A DNA stretch of 64,000 nt from Nocardia wallacei (GTDB taxonomy: Bacteria > Actinomycetota > Actinomycetes > Mycobacteriales > Mycobacteriaceae), in the NCBI RefSeq assembly GCF_014466955.1, contig NZ_AP023396.1, forward strand, positions 2,666,001 through 2,730,000, in the 5' to 3' direction. Every line of letters begins with the position of its first letter. Position 1 is the stretch's first letter. The translations under genes and the position numbers were made by a program. A model generated the notes under the pieces. That model saw only the letters and a program-made list of their open reading frames with translations, made no database searches and was not told where the DNA came from. Positions 25,840 through 34,468 of this stretch are shown here, in pieces.

Positions 25840-25864
25840 GACGAAACGGCGACCCGGACTGTGA
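25840..25864 (-). promoter_or_regulatory. candidate ECF41 promoter for the sigma-factor gene
   Basis: Reading the minus strand, CCTCACA is followed after exactly 16 bp by CGTC. The known ECF41 consensus is TGTCACA-N16-CGTC, so five of seven -35 bases and all of -10 match (core TCACA at 25864-25860, CGTC at 25843-25840). Transcription would begin about 35 bases before the ATG. Confidence 0.6.
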
Positions 25865-25936
25865 GGCGGCCTGACATTCCGGCGGGCCGCGTCGTCGGAA
25901 GGTCGTGACGCATTCAGCAGAACAGGAGTTCCGGCC

Positions 25937-26527
25937 ATGACGCGAATCGGCATCATCCTCGGCAGTACCCGGCCCAACCGCAACGGCCCGCAGGTCGCCC
26001 GGTGGGTCCTGGACACGGCCGCGCGGCGCGGCGACGCCGAATTCGAACTGATCGATCTGATCGACCACCCGCTGCCCCATCTGGACGAGCCCGTGGCCCC
26101 GATGTTCGGGCCGTCGGTCCACGAGCACACCCGCGCCTGGGCCGCGCGGATCGCTCCCCTCGACGGGTTCGTGATCGTGACCCCCGAATACAACCATGCG
26201 GCGCCCGGTGTGCTGAAGAACGCCATCGACCACCTGTACGCGGAGTGGGTGGACAAGGCGGTCGGGTTCGTCTCGTACGGGGCCGGTGGCGGCGTGCGGG
26301 CGGTGGAACAGCTGCGGCTGGTCTGCGGCGGGCTGGGGATGGCCGCCGTGGGCCGCCAGGTCGCCCTCTCGGTACTCACCGATTTCGAGAACTACACCAC
26401 CTTCGTGCCCCGCGACGACCACGTGACGGCCCTGAACGCGCTGCTGGACCAGGTGATCGTCTGGACCGACGCGCTGGCTCCGCTCCGGCAGGCCGCACGC
26501 ACCGCCCCCGTGGGAGCCCGATCATGA
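25937..26527 (+). CDS. NAD(P)H-dependent FMN reductase
   Basis: A 196-residue flavodoxin-fold reductase. The phosphate-binding loop appears as GSTRPNRNGPQVARW and the flavin contact as TPEYNHAAPGVLKNAIDHL. It should reduce FMN or quinones with NAD(P)H. ATG 25937 has AGGAG upstream. Its stop overlaps the next ATG (ATGA at 26524-26527), making a two-gene operon with a SnoaL-like protein, divergent from the ECF41 sigma factor, which may control it. Confidence 0.88.
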   Translation: MTRIGIILGSTRPNRNGPQVARWVLDTAARRGDAEFELIDLIDHPLPHLDEPVAPMFGPSVHEHTRAWAARIAPLDGFVIVTPEYNHAAPGVLKNAIDHLYAEWVDKAVGFVSYGAGGGVRAVEQLRLVCGGLGMAAVGRQVALSVLTDFENYTTFVPRDDHVTALNALLDQVIVWTDALAPLRQAARTAPVGARS

Positions 26528-27009
26528 TCAGCGACAACGACTTTCGATCCCTCGCCGACCGTGTCGAGATCGAGGCACTGCGGGCCGCGTTCCCCGACGC
26601 GGTGATGCTGCGCGACTTCGACCGTCTGGCGGCGCTGTTCACCGACGACGCGGTGCTACGCATCCCGGACGCGCACATCGAGGTGGCCGGGCGCGCCGCC
26701 CTCCGGGCGGCCATGCCGCGCATGCAGGACGCGTGGGAGTACTTCGTGCAGCACACCCATCCCGGCGCCACCGAGATCGACGGCGACACCGCGTCCGGCC
26801 GCGCGCACATCTGCGAATTCGGCCGTTTGCGCGGCGGCGGTTCGCATCTGAACTACGCCATCTACCACGATCGCTACCGGCGCACCCCCGACGGCTGGAA
26901 GTTCACCGAGCGCACCTACGAGATCCGCTACCTCGACAACTCGCCGCTGCCGGGCTCGCTGCCGGGACCGGACGGGATCGATCCGGAAGCGATCAGCGGT
27001 CAACGGTAA
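26524..27009 (+). CDS. SnoaL-like (NTF2-fold) protein
   Basis: A 161-residue NTF2-fold protein: helices DRVEIEALRAAFPDAVMLRDFDRLAALFTDDAVLRI followed by strands HICEFGRLRGGG and WKFTERTYEIRYLD. The fold serves as small hydrolase, isomerase or ligand binder; no catalytic dyad is clear. It is coupled translationally to the FMN reductase. The nearby ECF41 factor carries a related NTF2-type tail, an interesting pairing that could reflect a shared ligand. Confidence 0.78.
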   Translation: MISDNDFRSLADRVEIEALRAAFPDAVMLRDFDRLAALFTDDAVLRIPDAHIEVAGRAALRAAMPRMQDAWEYFVQHTHPGATEIDGDTASGRAHICEFGRLRGGGSHLNYAIYHDRYRRTPDGWKFTERTYEIRYLDNSPLPGSLPGPDGIDPEAISGQR

Positions 27010-27027
27010 CGCCGGGCGCTGCCTTCC

Positions 27028-28401
27028 CTACCGATGCCCCGCGGGCGCGACCGCGGGGCATTCGTCCGGCGCGGGCTCCCCCCGCAACCGTCGATCGAGC
27101 CAGTCGACGGCGCCGGAGAAACCGGCGAGCAGGCCGATGACGTGTTCACCGGGCACCTGGCGGGAAACGGCGGGAATTCCCCGCGCGCACTGCTCCCGAT
27201 ACAGGGCCTGGGATTGTTCGGCGGGAATCCAGATGTCGTGTGCCCCGTGATAGATCAACAGCGGCGCGCCGGAGGTTCGGTCCCGCAGATCCGATTGCCG
27301 GAATATCGCTTCGGCGATATCGCTGCCGAGCGGATCGGCGGTATTCGCGACGACCTCGATCGGAATTCCGACGACACCGAGCGGGCCGTTGCTGTCGCCG
27401 CAGGTCTCTTTTATCGGCGAGGTCGCCAGCCATTGTCCGAGGTGATTCAGGTACCGCAACATATCCGGATGTTCGCGGGCCATGGCCGCGGCCACCACCA
27501 GCAGAATGCCGGAGGCCATATTGCCGTTGAAGCGCTGCGCGATCGCACGGTAATCGGTGACCAGCCCGCCCATCGAGGCACCGACCAGCACTCCGGCCAG
27601 TTCGGGCGCGTACTCGTGCAGCAGCATGGCGGTGGCGTAGGAGGCGATCGCGCCGCCGGAGTAGCCACCCACGGCGAACCGGCTGCCGCCGAACTCGCCC
27701 GGCGCTACCGCCCGCGTCGCGCGCATGGCGTCGAGCACGACGTGCCCGGCGACGGTCGGCTCGGCGTAGGACATCCACGGGCCCTCGTGATCGGGGATCA
27801 GCACGGCGTATCCGCGGCTCAGTCCCCACCAGGTGGTGGGCGGGAACAGATCGCCGGCGCTGAACTTGCTGTGCGGGCCGTGCGCCATCGCGTAGCCGGG
27901 CGTGCAGCGCAGCCCCAGCGAGTTGATCGGCAGCGCGTTCACCAGGACCGGGCGGTCGCCGGACCATTCGGCGGCCGGAATCACCAGTGTCGCCGTGCCG
28001 AACGACGGCTCGCCCGACGCGGCGGTGGTCCGGAACTTCATCAATACCGCGCGCCGGATCGGAACCACCGCCAGCGGCGCGGCCGTCGCCGTCACGTCCC
28101 GCCATTGGATGATGTCGCCGGGAACGCGCCGGTCGAGGTCGGCGGGCCAGGCGTCGAAGATCGGGTCGTTCGCCGGGGGCGACAGCACACCCCGCCACAG
28201 CGCCGACAGTTCCCGCGTCAGCTGGGCGCCGGGTGGCGACGGTGCCTGCGGCAGCAGCGGCGGCGGCACGGTGCGATCTATCCAGTCCTGCACGCCGTCC
28301 GGGCCCGCGTCGGCGCTCGCGGGGCCGTGTGGTCCCAGCAGCAGACATCCGGCCAGCAGGCCGACCACGATCGCACGTACCGATCTCGATGGTCCCCACA
28401 T
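27028..28401 (-). CDS. secreted LIP-family lipase, third paralogue
   Basis: A 457-residue exported lipase related to those at 19859 and 21315. The signal peptide is different (SVRAIVVGLLAGCLLLGPHGPASADA). Hallmarks are shared: NALPINSLGLRCTPGYAMAHG, DHEGPWMSYAEPTVAGH, nucleophile motif GYSGGAIASYATAMLL, acid in GAHDIWIP and histidine in VPGEHVIG. ATG 28401 was chosen because it precedes the signal peptide; the longer frame adds a hydrophilic stretch. It lacks the identical N-terminal segment of the other two, showing that the segment was homogenised later. It converges on the SnoaL gene. Confidence 0.86.
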   Translation of the reverse strand: MWGPSRSVRAIVVGLLAGCLLLGPHGPASADAGPDGVQDWIDRTVPPPLLPQAPSPPGAQLTRELSALWRGVLSPPANDPIFDAWPADLDRRVPGDIIQWRDVTATAAPLAVVPIRRAVLMKFRTTAASGEPSFGTATLVIPAAEWSGDRPVLVNALPINSLGLRCTPGYAMAHGPHSKFSAGDLFPPTTWWGLSRGYAVLIPDHEGPWMSYAEPTVAGHVVLDAMRATRAVAPGEFGGSRFAVGGYSGGAIASYATAMLLHEYAPELAGVLVGASMGGLVTDYRAIAQRFNGNMASGILLVVAAAMAREHPDMLRYLNHLGQWLATSPIKETCGDSNGPLGVVGIPIEVVANTADPLGSDIAEAIFRQSDLRDRTSGAPLLIYHGAHDIWIPAEQSQALYREQCARGIPAVSRQVPGEHVIGLLAGFSGAVDWLDRRLRGEPAPDECPAVAPAGHR

Positions 28402-28696
28402 TGTTCGCGCTCCCGGTCTCGAACCGACACCACCATCGTCTACCCGGCCATACGGTAATCGCCACCTATGCGTGCATCCAGTGCACACCCGGATTCGGTG
28501 AACCTCACGGTCGGGGTGAAAGCCGCGTGAGGATATCGCACTGCGGCCGTTACCCGAGTTCGCGGAATTGTGGCATTTACCGGAGCGGGCAGTGCCCGGC
28601 TACCGAGAATTCTCAGAAACGCGGGCGGACCTTGCCGGTCCGCGTCCGCGCGTCCTAGCGTCGGCGCGGTCGGGTTTCCGGCAGGGAGGTCGTCGT

Positions 28697-29788
28697 ATGA
28701 GGGTCCGCGCTCGGCAACGGTCGGTCCGCCGCGGGCATGCGCGGCGGCTGGCCGTGCTGTGCTGCGCCACCGCGTTGACCTGTACCACCGGCCCGGCCGT
28801 GGCCGACCCCGCGCCGGACGTCCCGGTGGCCGTGCGCGCCCTGGCCGCCGCGGAACCGGCCGCCGACGGATCCCGGCTGCTCACCGCCGTGCAAGGTCCG
28901 GGCCGCGTGGTCGACCTGACCGTCCACTCCGCCGCCATGGGCCGCCCGCTGACCGTGGAAGTTCTTCCGGCAGTGGATGGTTCGCGTCCCGCGCCGACGC
29001 TGTATCTGCTGAACGGAGTCGACGGCGGCACCGACACCGGCGACTGGCGCGAGGGCAGCAACTGGCTGACGAAGACCGACGTCGCCGAGTTCTTCGCCGA
29101 CAAACAGGTCACTGTGGTCGTTCCGATCGGCGGGGCGGGCAGCTTCTTCGCCGACTGGCGCGCCGACGACCCGGTGCACGGGCGGCAGCGCTGGACCACC
29201 TTCCTCACCCGTGAACTGCCACCGGTCATCGACTCCGCCTTCCACGGCAGCGGCGCCAATGCCATCGCCGGACTGTCCATGGCGAGTATCTCGGTGTTCC
29301 AACTCGCGCTGGCCGCGCCGGGGTTGTTCCGCGCGATCGGGTCCTACAGCGGTTGCGCGCGCACCAGCGATCCGATGGGCCAGGTCATGGTCGACGCCAT
29401 CGTGACCGCGCGGCGCGGCAACACGCTCAATATGTGGGGGCCGCCGACCGACCCCGCCTGGGCGGCCAACGACCCGTACCTGCGCGCCGCCGAACTGCGC
29501 GGCACCGCCATCTACGTGGCCAGCGGGAACGGCGCTCCCGGACCGCTGGACACGCTCGACGGGCCGGGCATTCACGCCAACCCGGTGAAGCTGATCGATC
29601 AGCTCGTCATCGGCGGCCTGCTGGACGCGGTGGCCGGGCGCTGCACCGCGCAGTTGCGGGACAGGCTGCGGGAGCTGGATATTCCCGCGACCTTCGATCT
29701 GCGACCCAACGGCACGCATTCGTGGGGTTACTGGCAGCAGGATCTGCACAACTCGTGGCCGGTGCTCGGCGCGGCACTGGCCGACTGA
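28697..29788 (+). CDS. antigen-85-like secreted esterase
   Basis: A 363-residue exported alpha/beta hydrolase of the esterase D/antigen 85 family. Residues 1-37 are a signal peptide rich in Arg then hydrophobic (RRLAVLCCATALTCTTGPAVADP). The nucleophile is in IAGLSMASISVFQLALAAPGLF, and the C-terminal histidine in NGTHSWGYWQQDL, as in mycolyltransferases (HSWxYW). In mycolic-acid bacteria this family transfers mycolates to trehalose or arabinogalactan; a plain esterase is also possible. ATG 28697 has GGGAGG upstream. Confidence 0.82.
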   Translation: MRVRARQRSVRRGHARRLAVLCCATALTCTTGPAVADPAPDVPVAVRALAAAEPAADGSRLLTAVQGPGRVVDLTVHSAAMGRPLTVEVLPAVDGSRPAPTLYLLNGVDGGTDTGDWREGSNWLTKTDVAEFFADKQVTVVVPIGGAGSFFADWRADDPVHGRQRWTTFLTRELPPVIDSAFHGSGANAIAGLSMASISVFQLALAAPGLFRAIGSYSGCARTSDPMGQVMVDAIVTARRGNTLNMWGPPTDPAWAANDPYLRAAELRGTAIYVASGNGAPGPLDTLDGPGIHANPVKLIDQLVIGGLLDAVAGRCTAQLRDRLRELDIPATFDLRPNGTHSWGYWQQDLHNSWPVLGAALAD

Positions 29789-29796
29789 ACCGGCCG

Positions 29797-31380
29797 TCAG
29801 CGCACGGTGCCGTCGACCATCGGCAGCGTCAGCATGCCCGGCCACGCCCGCGACCACGGCTCGTCGGGAAACATGCAGTGCCACACCGTCACTCCGCGAT
29901 CGACACCGGGAAAGCCGAGGCGCTCATCGAGCCGCGCCACGGGGGTGGCCGCGGCGAACCTCGTCCGCAGCGCCGTGCCCGGATCCTCGACGCCGACGTA
30001 CAGCACGGTCGTCGCGCTGTCCGGCGGCGGGCCGAAATAGCCGTAGCCGCGGTGGGGGCTGTACACGTCGGGCAGGGTGCCGGCGCCGAACCGCTCCAGT
30101 GCCGCTGCCTGCCAATAGTTCTGGGTCACGATCACCAGGTCGCGGCGCTCCCCGGGTGGGATGCGCCGCACCGTATCCGTCACGGTGGCCACCAGCCGGT
30201 CCCAGCCGTTGGACCCGTAAAGCCGGCTGCGCCAATCGATCTGAGCGTACCTGTCGGTCGGCTCGGTCAGCCGCGCGGAGGAAAGCGGGAGCACCAGCAC
30301 CGCGGCCACGGTCACCGCCGTGGCGAGCGCCAGCAGTCCGGCACCGGCCGCCCGCGCGCGCCGGGACAGTTCGCGATCGGCCAGATACACCGCTCCGGCG
30401 GCGAACAGCCCGGGAAAGGCGCCGGCCACGAAGTACGGCCGCAGCCCACCGGCGACCACGCCGACCAGCCCGATCGCGACCATCGGGATCACGAAGCGAC
30501 AGGGCCGCAGGCGATCCCACCGCAGCCCGGCCCACATGCCCGCCAGCAGCAGCAATCCCAGCGGCCCGGTCACCAGGACGATCTGCACCGGCATGCCGAT
30601 CAGGCCGCTGGTCGCCAGCTGCTCCGCGCGGACCACCGCGCCCATCGCCAGCTGCGGCCAGCCGTGGGCTTGCTGCCACAGCGCGGTCGGTATCGCCGAG
30701 ACCGCCAGCAGCGCCGACCCGCCCCACCACGCCGGGCGCCGCATCATGTCGCGGGGACCGAAGACGGCCACGCCCAGCGTCAGCCCCGCCCACACGATCG
30801 GAATGAGCCACTTCACCTGGAAGTCCACGGCCGCGACGGCTCCGGCCAGCCACAGCAGGTGGTCGGCGCGGGTGCGCACCCAGCGGATCCACAGCCACGC
30901 CACCAGCGCGGTAAGTGTCACGTCGACGGCGAAGGTGCTCAGCATCGCCGACTGCGTCACCGCCATCGGCGTCGTGGCGTACGCCGCGGCCGCCAGCACC
31001 TGCGGCCACCGGCCGCCGCCGAACTCCCGCGCGGTCGAGGCGCTGAGCAGGATCGCCGCCACGGTCAGCAGCACCGCGGGCAACCGCAACGCCACCGGCG
31101 AACCCGGTGCGACGAGATCCGCGGCCGCCGCCAGCAACGGTACGACCGGCCCCTGATCGGCATATCCGAATGCCGGACGATGGCCCGCCGCAATGAAATA
31201 CAGTTCGTCGCCGCCGAAGGGATAACGCCCGGCCCGAGCGGCGAACAACACCGCGGCGAGCGTCGCGACGAGGCCGACCTCGCGCCACGCGAAGGGCGGG
31301 AGAGTGACCGCCGACCGCACCTCGGCCGATAATCCGATGACCGAATTCCCGTCCCGCGCAACGACAACGCTGTCCGGCAT
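29797..31380 (-). CDS. GT39/ArnT-like membrane glycosyltransferase
   Basis: A 527-residue integral membrane protein with about 11-12 segments of the PMT_2/ArnT superfamily. The first outer loop carries the catalytic acid region RYPFGGDELYFIAAGHRPAFGYADQGPVVPLLA, typical of these polyprenyl-phosphate-sugar transferases. The C-terminal third is soluble (about 390-527). It probably moves a sugar from a polyprenyl-phosphate donor to a lipid, glycan or protein at the outer face of the membrane. ATG 31380 has GGAGGAA upstream. It converges on the antigen-85-like gene. Confidence 0.82.
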   Translation of the reverse strand: MPDSVVVARDGNSVIGLSAEVRSAVTLPPFAWREVGLVATLAAVLFAARAGRYPFGGDELYFIAAGHRPAFGYADQGPVVPLLAAAADLVAPGSPVALRLPAVLLTVAAILLSASTAREFGGGRWPQVLAAAAYATTPMAVTQSAMLSTFAVDVTLTALVAWLWIRWVRTRADHLLWLAGAVAAVDFQVKWLIPIVWAGLTLGVAVFGPRDMMRRPAWWGGSALLAVSAIPTALWQQAHGWPQLAMGAVVRAEQLATSGLIGMPVQIVLVTGPLGLLLLAGMWAGLRWDRLRPCRFVIPMVAIGLVGVVAGGLRPYFVAGAFPGLFAAGAVYLADRELSRRARAAGAGLLALATAVTVAAVLVLPLSSARLTEPTDRYAQIDWRSRLYGSNGWDRLVATVTDTVRRIPPGERRDLVIVTQNYWQAAALERFGAGTLPDVYSPHRGYGYFGPPPDSATTVLYVGVEDPGTALRTRFAAATPVARLDERLGFPGVDRGVTVWHCMFPDEPWSRAWPGMLTLPMVDGTVR

Positions 31381-31701
31381 GCTGTTCCTCCCGGATTCGG
31401 ACGTGCGAAATCACCGAAATTCCGATCCGAAATCCTTCGGTGCGCACAGATGCGCCGAAAAATGAAGTGTCCGCGCAATTCTCACCACTTCCCGACCATT
31501 CGATCGTAATACTCCCGTGATCGTCACAGAACAGTCCGATCCGAAAACCGGCCACCACACAACCCGTCGCCACAACCGGCTGTGAGTGTGCACCACGTGA
31601 GATCGGTGACCATGGACCCTGGACAGCGGACGGTGGGGTGCCGAAGCTGGGGACGACCGAGCGACGCCGGGACGGCCCGGCCGAGTGGGAAGAGGTTTCG
31701 C
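31381..31701. other. 320-bp divergent intergenic region, no gene seen
   Basis: The stretch separates the GT39 gene (minus) and the nitroreductase (plus) and is less GC-rich than its surroundings. It must hold both promoters. The only structure noticed is a 12-bp direct repeat, TCCGATCCGAAA, at 31421-31432 and 31535-31546. No coding frame with sensible composition was found. Confidence 0.6.
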
Positions 31702-32193
31702 GTGTCATCGGAAAAGCACAGTGCGGCAAGGCTTCCGCCGCGGTGGTTCATCGTGCTCGCCTGGTACACCCATCGTGCCCTGTATCGCGTGTCCCGCGGC
31801 CGGGCCGGGCTGTGGCAGCCCAAGGACAGCGCGCACTGGGGGACGATGCGGCTCACCGTCACCGGACGGCGTACCGGCCGGGCGCGCAGCGTGCTGCTCG
31901 GATACTTCGAGGACGGCCCGAACCTGGTGACGCTCGCGATGAACGGCTGGGGCGAGGGGGAACCGGCGTGGTGGCTCAATCTTCTGGCGAATCCCGACGC
32001 GACGGTGGAGCTGAAGGGTGGTTTCCGCACGGTGCGCGGCCGCGCCGCCGAGGGAGCCGAGCGTGCGCGGCTGTGGGAGCAGTGGCGGCAGCGGGAGCGC
32101 GATCTCGATGGTCATGCCGCCCTGCGCTCCGGGGAGACGGCCGTCGTGGTCCTGGAACCGCGCACCGCGAGTACGGCCGCCGGTGGCCGATAG
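31702..32193 (+). CDS. nitroreductase/quinone reductase family (deazaflavin-dependent, DDN-like)
   Basis: A 163-residue split-barrel protein of the F420-dependent DDN family. The region WGTMRLTVTGRRTGRARSVLLGYFEDGPNLVTLAMNGWGEGEPAWWLNLLANPDATVEL carries the family's RxTGxxR-type cofactor loop and the conserved NLxxNPxxxV phrase. Such enzymes use reduced F420 to reduce quinones or nitroaromatics. GTG 31702 has GAAGAGG upstream; the longer frame begins in unlikely sequence. Confidence 0.84.
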   Translation: MSSEKHSAARLPPRWFIVLAWYTHRALYRVSRGRAGLWQPKDSAHWGTMRLTVTGRRTGRARSVLLGYFEDGPNLVTLAMNGWGEGEPAWWLNLLANPDATVELKGGFRTVRGRAAEGAERARLWEQWRQRERDLDGHAALRSGETAVVVLEPRTASTAAGGR

Positions 32194-32256
32194 GTTCGGA
32201 AACGGTTCACCTGGGTTTTGTTGTCGCGGAAGGCAGTCGGTGTCACGCTGAGTTCC

Positions 32257-32949
32257 GTGGCTACGTCCGAGCGGACCCTCCGGGCCGGATACGCCGAGAT
32301 CACTCCGGCGTACCGGCTGCTCGACATCGTGCACGCCACCGCGCTCGCGCGGGCCGAGCGGCGGCTGCAGCGCGAATTCACGATCCTGTTCGACGCCAAC
32401 ACCATTCACCGTTTCCTGCACGAGTCCTACGCGCAGATCGGGGCGCGGGCGCCGGTGAAGCTGTACCTGCCGCTGCTGGCCGAACGCTTCGCCCGCCAGC
32501 AGTTGCACGCCCGCGCGAAGGTGGAGGGCCGCGTCGAGCACGCCATGCCGGTGGTGCTGTTCCTGTGCACGTTCAACGCCGGACGTTCGCAGATGGCGCT
32601 CGGCTTCTTCGAGCACTACGCGCGGGGCCGGATGCTGGCCTGGTCGGGCGGATCGGAACCGAGCGGCGCGCTCAACCGGGCGGCCGTCGCGGCGATGGCC
32701 GAGGTGGGGATCGACATCTCCCACGAATTCCCGAAGACCTGGACCGACGAGATCATCCGGGCCGCCGATGTCATCGTCACCATGGGCTGCGGCGACCTGT
32801 GCCCCCAGTTACCCGGTGTGCGGCACGAGGAGTGGATCGTGGACGACCCGGCCGGGTTGCCGGTGGCCGAGGTGCGGCCGATCCGCGACGAGTTGCGCCG
32901 GCGCGTGATCGACCTGCTGACCAGCCTGGGTCTCACGATCGCCGCCTGA
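32257..32949 (+). CDS. arsenate reductase, LMW-phosphatase type with helical N-terminal extension
   Basis: A 230-residue protein. Residues 1 to about 90 form a three-helix extension also seen in actinobacterial arsenate reductases. The LMW phosphatase-like domain follows: the CX5R loop is C104-TFNAG-R110 (LFLCTFNAGRSQMA), with the general acid in VDDPAG and further cysteines in MGCGDLCP. Such enzymes reduce arsenate using mycothiol or thioredoxin-type partners. No arsenite exporter or ArsR is adjacent, so it stands outside an ars operon. The start is uncertain: GTG 32257 or TTG 32218, neither with a clear ribosome-binding site. Confidence 0.82.
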   Translation: MATSERTLRAGYAEITPAYRLLDIVHATALARAERRLQREFTILFDANTIHRFLHESYAQIGARAPVKLYLPLLAERFARQQLHARAKVEGRVEHAMPVVLFLCTFNAGRSQMALGFFEHYARGRMLAWSGGSEPSGALNRAAVAAMAEVGIDISHEFPKTWTDEIIRAADVIVTMGCGDLCPQLPGVRHEEWIVDDPAGLPVAEVRPIRDELRRRVIDLLTSLGLTIAA

Positions 32950-33013
32950 TTTCCGCGCCCGCGCCCGCGCGCCGCTGCGGTAATCTCTGGCGGGGCAGGA
33001 GGAGGTTCCAGCG

Positions 33014-34462
33014 GTGAGGTTGGCGGCGGGGGACGTATTCGCCGGATACCGGGTGATCCGGCTGCTGGGCGCCGGTGGGATGGGGCGGGTGTACCTTGCC
33101 GAGCATCCGCGGTTGCCCCGGCGCGATGCGCTGAAGATCCTCGATCCGGTGCCGGGCGCCGACGCCGAGTTCCGGCTCCGCTTCCTGCGCGAGGCGGAAC
33201 TCGCTGCGCGACTGGAACATCCGAATGTGGTCTCGATCTACGACCGTGGCGCCGAGGGCGAGATGCTGTGGCTGGCGATGCGCTACGTCGAGGGCACCGA
33301 CCTGGCCGGACTGATCCGGCAGGGCCCGGGGGCGCTGCCCGCGCACCGGGCCGTGCGGATCATCGGCGCGGCCGCTCGCGGCCTGGATGCCGCGCACCGG
33401 GCCGGGTTGCTGCACCGGGATGTCAAACCGGCCAACATTCTGGTCGCCACCGGTGACGACGGATCCGATATCGTGCGGATCACCGACTTCGGCATCGCCC
33501 GGCCGCTCGACTCCGGCACCTCGGTGACGGCCACGGGGTCGATCGCGGCCAGCCTCGCCTATGCCGCACCCGAACAATTCGAGGGCCGGCCGCTGGGCCC
33601 GCGCACCGACGTCTACGCCCTGGGCGCCACGCTGTTCGAAACACTGACCGGCCGTGTGCCTTTCGCCGGCCGGTCGATGGCCGCGGTGCTGCACGCCCAT
33701 CTCAGCGAGCCGCCGCCGCGGCCGTCCGCGGTCGCCGCGGTGCCCCCGGCGCTCGACGCGGTGATCGCCCGCGCGATGGCGAAGGATCCGGCGGAGCGGT
33801 TCGGCAGTTGCGGTGAGCTCGCCGCGGCCGCCGAACAGGCACTGGACCCGCCGCCCGCGGTGCGCGGAGCCCGCCCGGTGGCGGTGCCCGCCCTGATCCT
33901 CACCCTCGCGGTGGTGATGATCGCGGCCGTGATACTCCTCGCGACGCGGCCGGGTGACGGCGTCACCGGTAACGCGGTGGCCGCGAACACCACCACCGCC
34001 CCGGCTGCCCCGCCCGCATCGTCGGTGCCGACCACACCGGCGGCCGCGGCGTGGGGTCCGGCCGCCTACATCGTCGCCGCCTTTCCCGGGCTGCTGCCCG
34101 CCGACCCGGAAGGCGCCGGGTACCAAGGCATGCGCTGTGCGCTGAACGACGATTCGGGTACCTGGCTGCACTGCCCGAACACCGACCCGGACCGGTTCAG
34201 CGTCAATATCCACTGCGCCGCGGACCGGAGACCGGTGACCTATCGGGCCGATCGCACCGGACTGGCCGATCTGCACGAGGAGGCCTGGACCCGGCCGTCC
34301 GGGACCGGCACCGTCCGCTGGGCCTCCGACAGCATCGCCGGATTCGGCCTGCTGGATGTGGCGTTCGACGATCCGGCGCGCAATTTCTGTGTCGTGTCCG
34401 CGTCGGGCGGTACCGGGGGACGCGACGTGTACGACAACTGGTGGGCCGCCGCCCCGGTGTGA
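33014..34462 (+). CDS. receptor Ser/Thr protein kinase, copy 1
   Basis: A 482-residue PknB-type kinase. The glycine loop is GAGGMGRVY, catalytic lysine Lys41, catalytic loop HRDVKPAN with Asp136, DFG at 158-160 and AAPEQF. A membrane helix spans about 290-311. The outside part has a Thr/Pro/Ala-rich stalk and a C-terminal domain (about 345-482) with AAYIVAAFPGLLPADPEGAGYQGMRC and four cysteines, unlike PASTA. The same domain occurs in the next gene. GTG 33014 has AGGAGG upstream. The kinase probably senses an external ligand and phosphorylates cytosolic targets. Confidence 0.9.
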   Translation: MRLAAGDVFAGYRVIRLLGAGGMGRVYLAEHPRLPRRDALKILDPVPGADAEFRLRFLREAELAARLEHPNVVSIYDRGAEGEMLWLAMRYVEGTDLAGLIRQGPGALPAHRAVRIIGAAARGLDAAHRAGLLHRDVKPANILVATGDDGSDIVRITDFGIARPLDSGTSVTATGSIAASLAYAAPEQFEGRPLGPRTDVYALGATLFETLTGRVPFAGRSMAAVLHAHLSEPPPRPSAVAAVPPALDAVIARAMAKDPAERFGSCGELAAAAEQALDPPPAVRGARPVAVPALILTLAVVMIAAVILLATRPGDGVTGNAVAANTTTAPAAPPASSVPTTPAAAAWGPAAYIVAAFPGLLPADPEGAGYQGMRCALNDDSGTWLHCPNTDPDRFSVNIHCAADRRPVTYRADRTGLADLHEEAWTRPSGTGTVRWASDSIAGFGLLDVAFDDPARNFCVVSASGGTGGRDVYDNWWAAAPV

Positions 34463-34468
34463 TCGAGG

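Noticed and set aside
32257..32949. ars resistance operon
   Set aside because: Only the reductase is present; no ArsR, ArsB/Acr3 or other ars gene is adjacent, and the ArsR-family gene at 48597 belongs to the SRPBCC pair.
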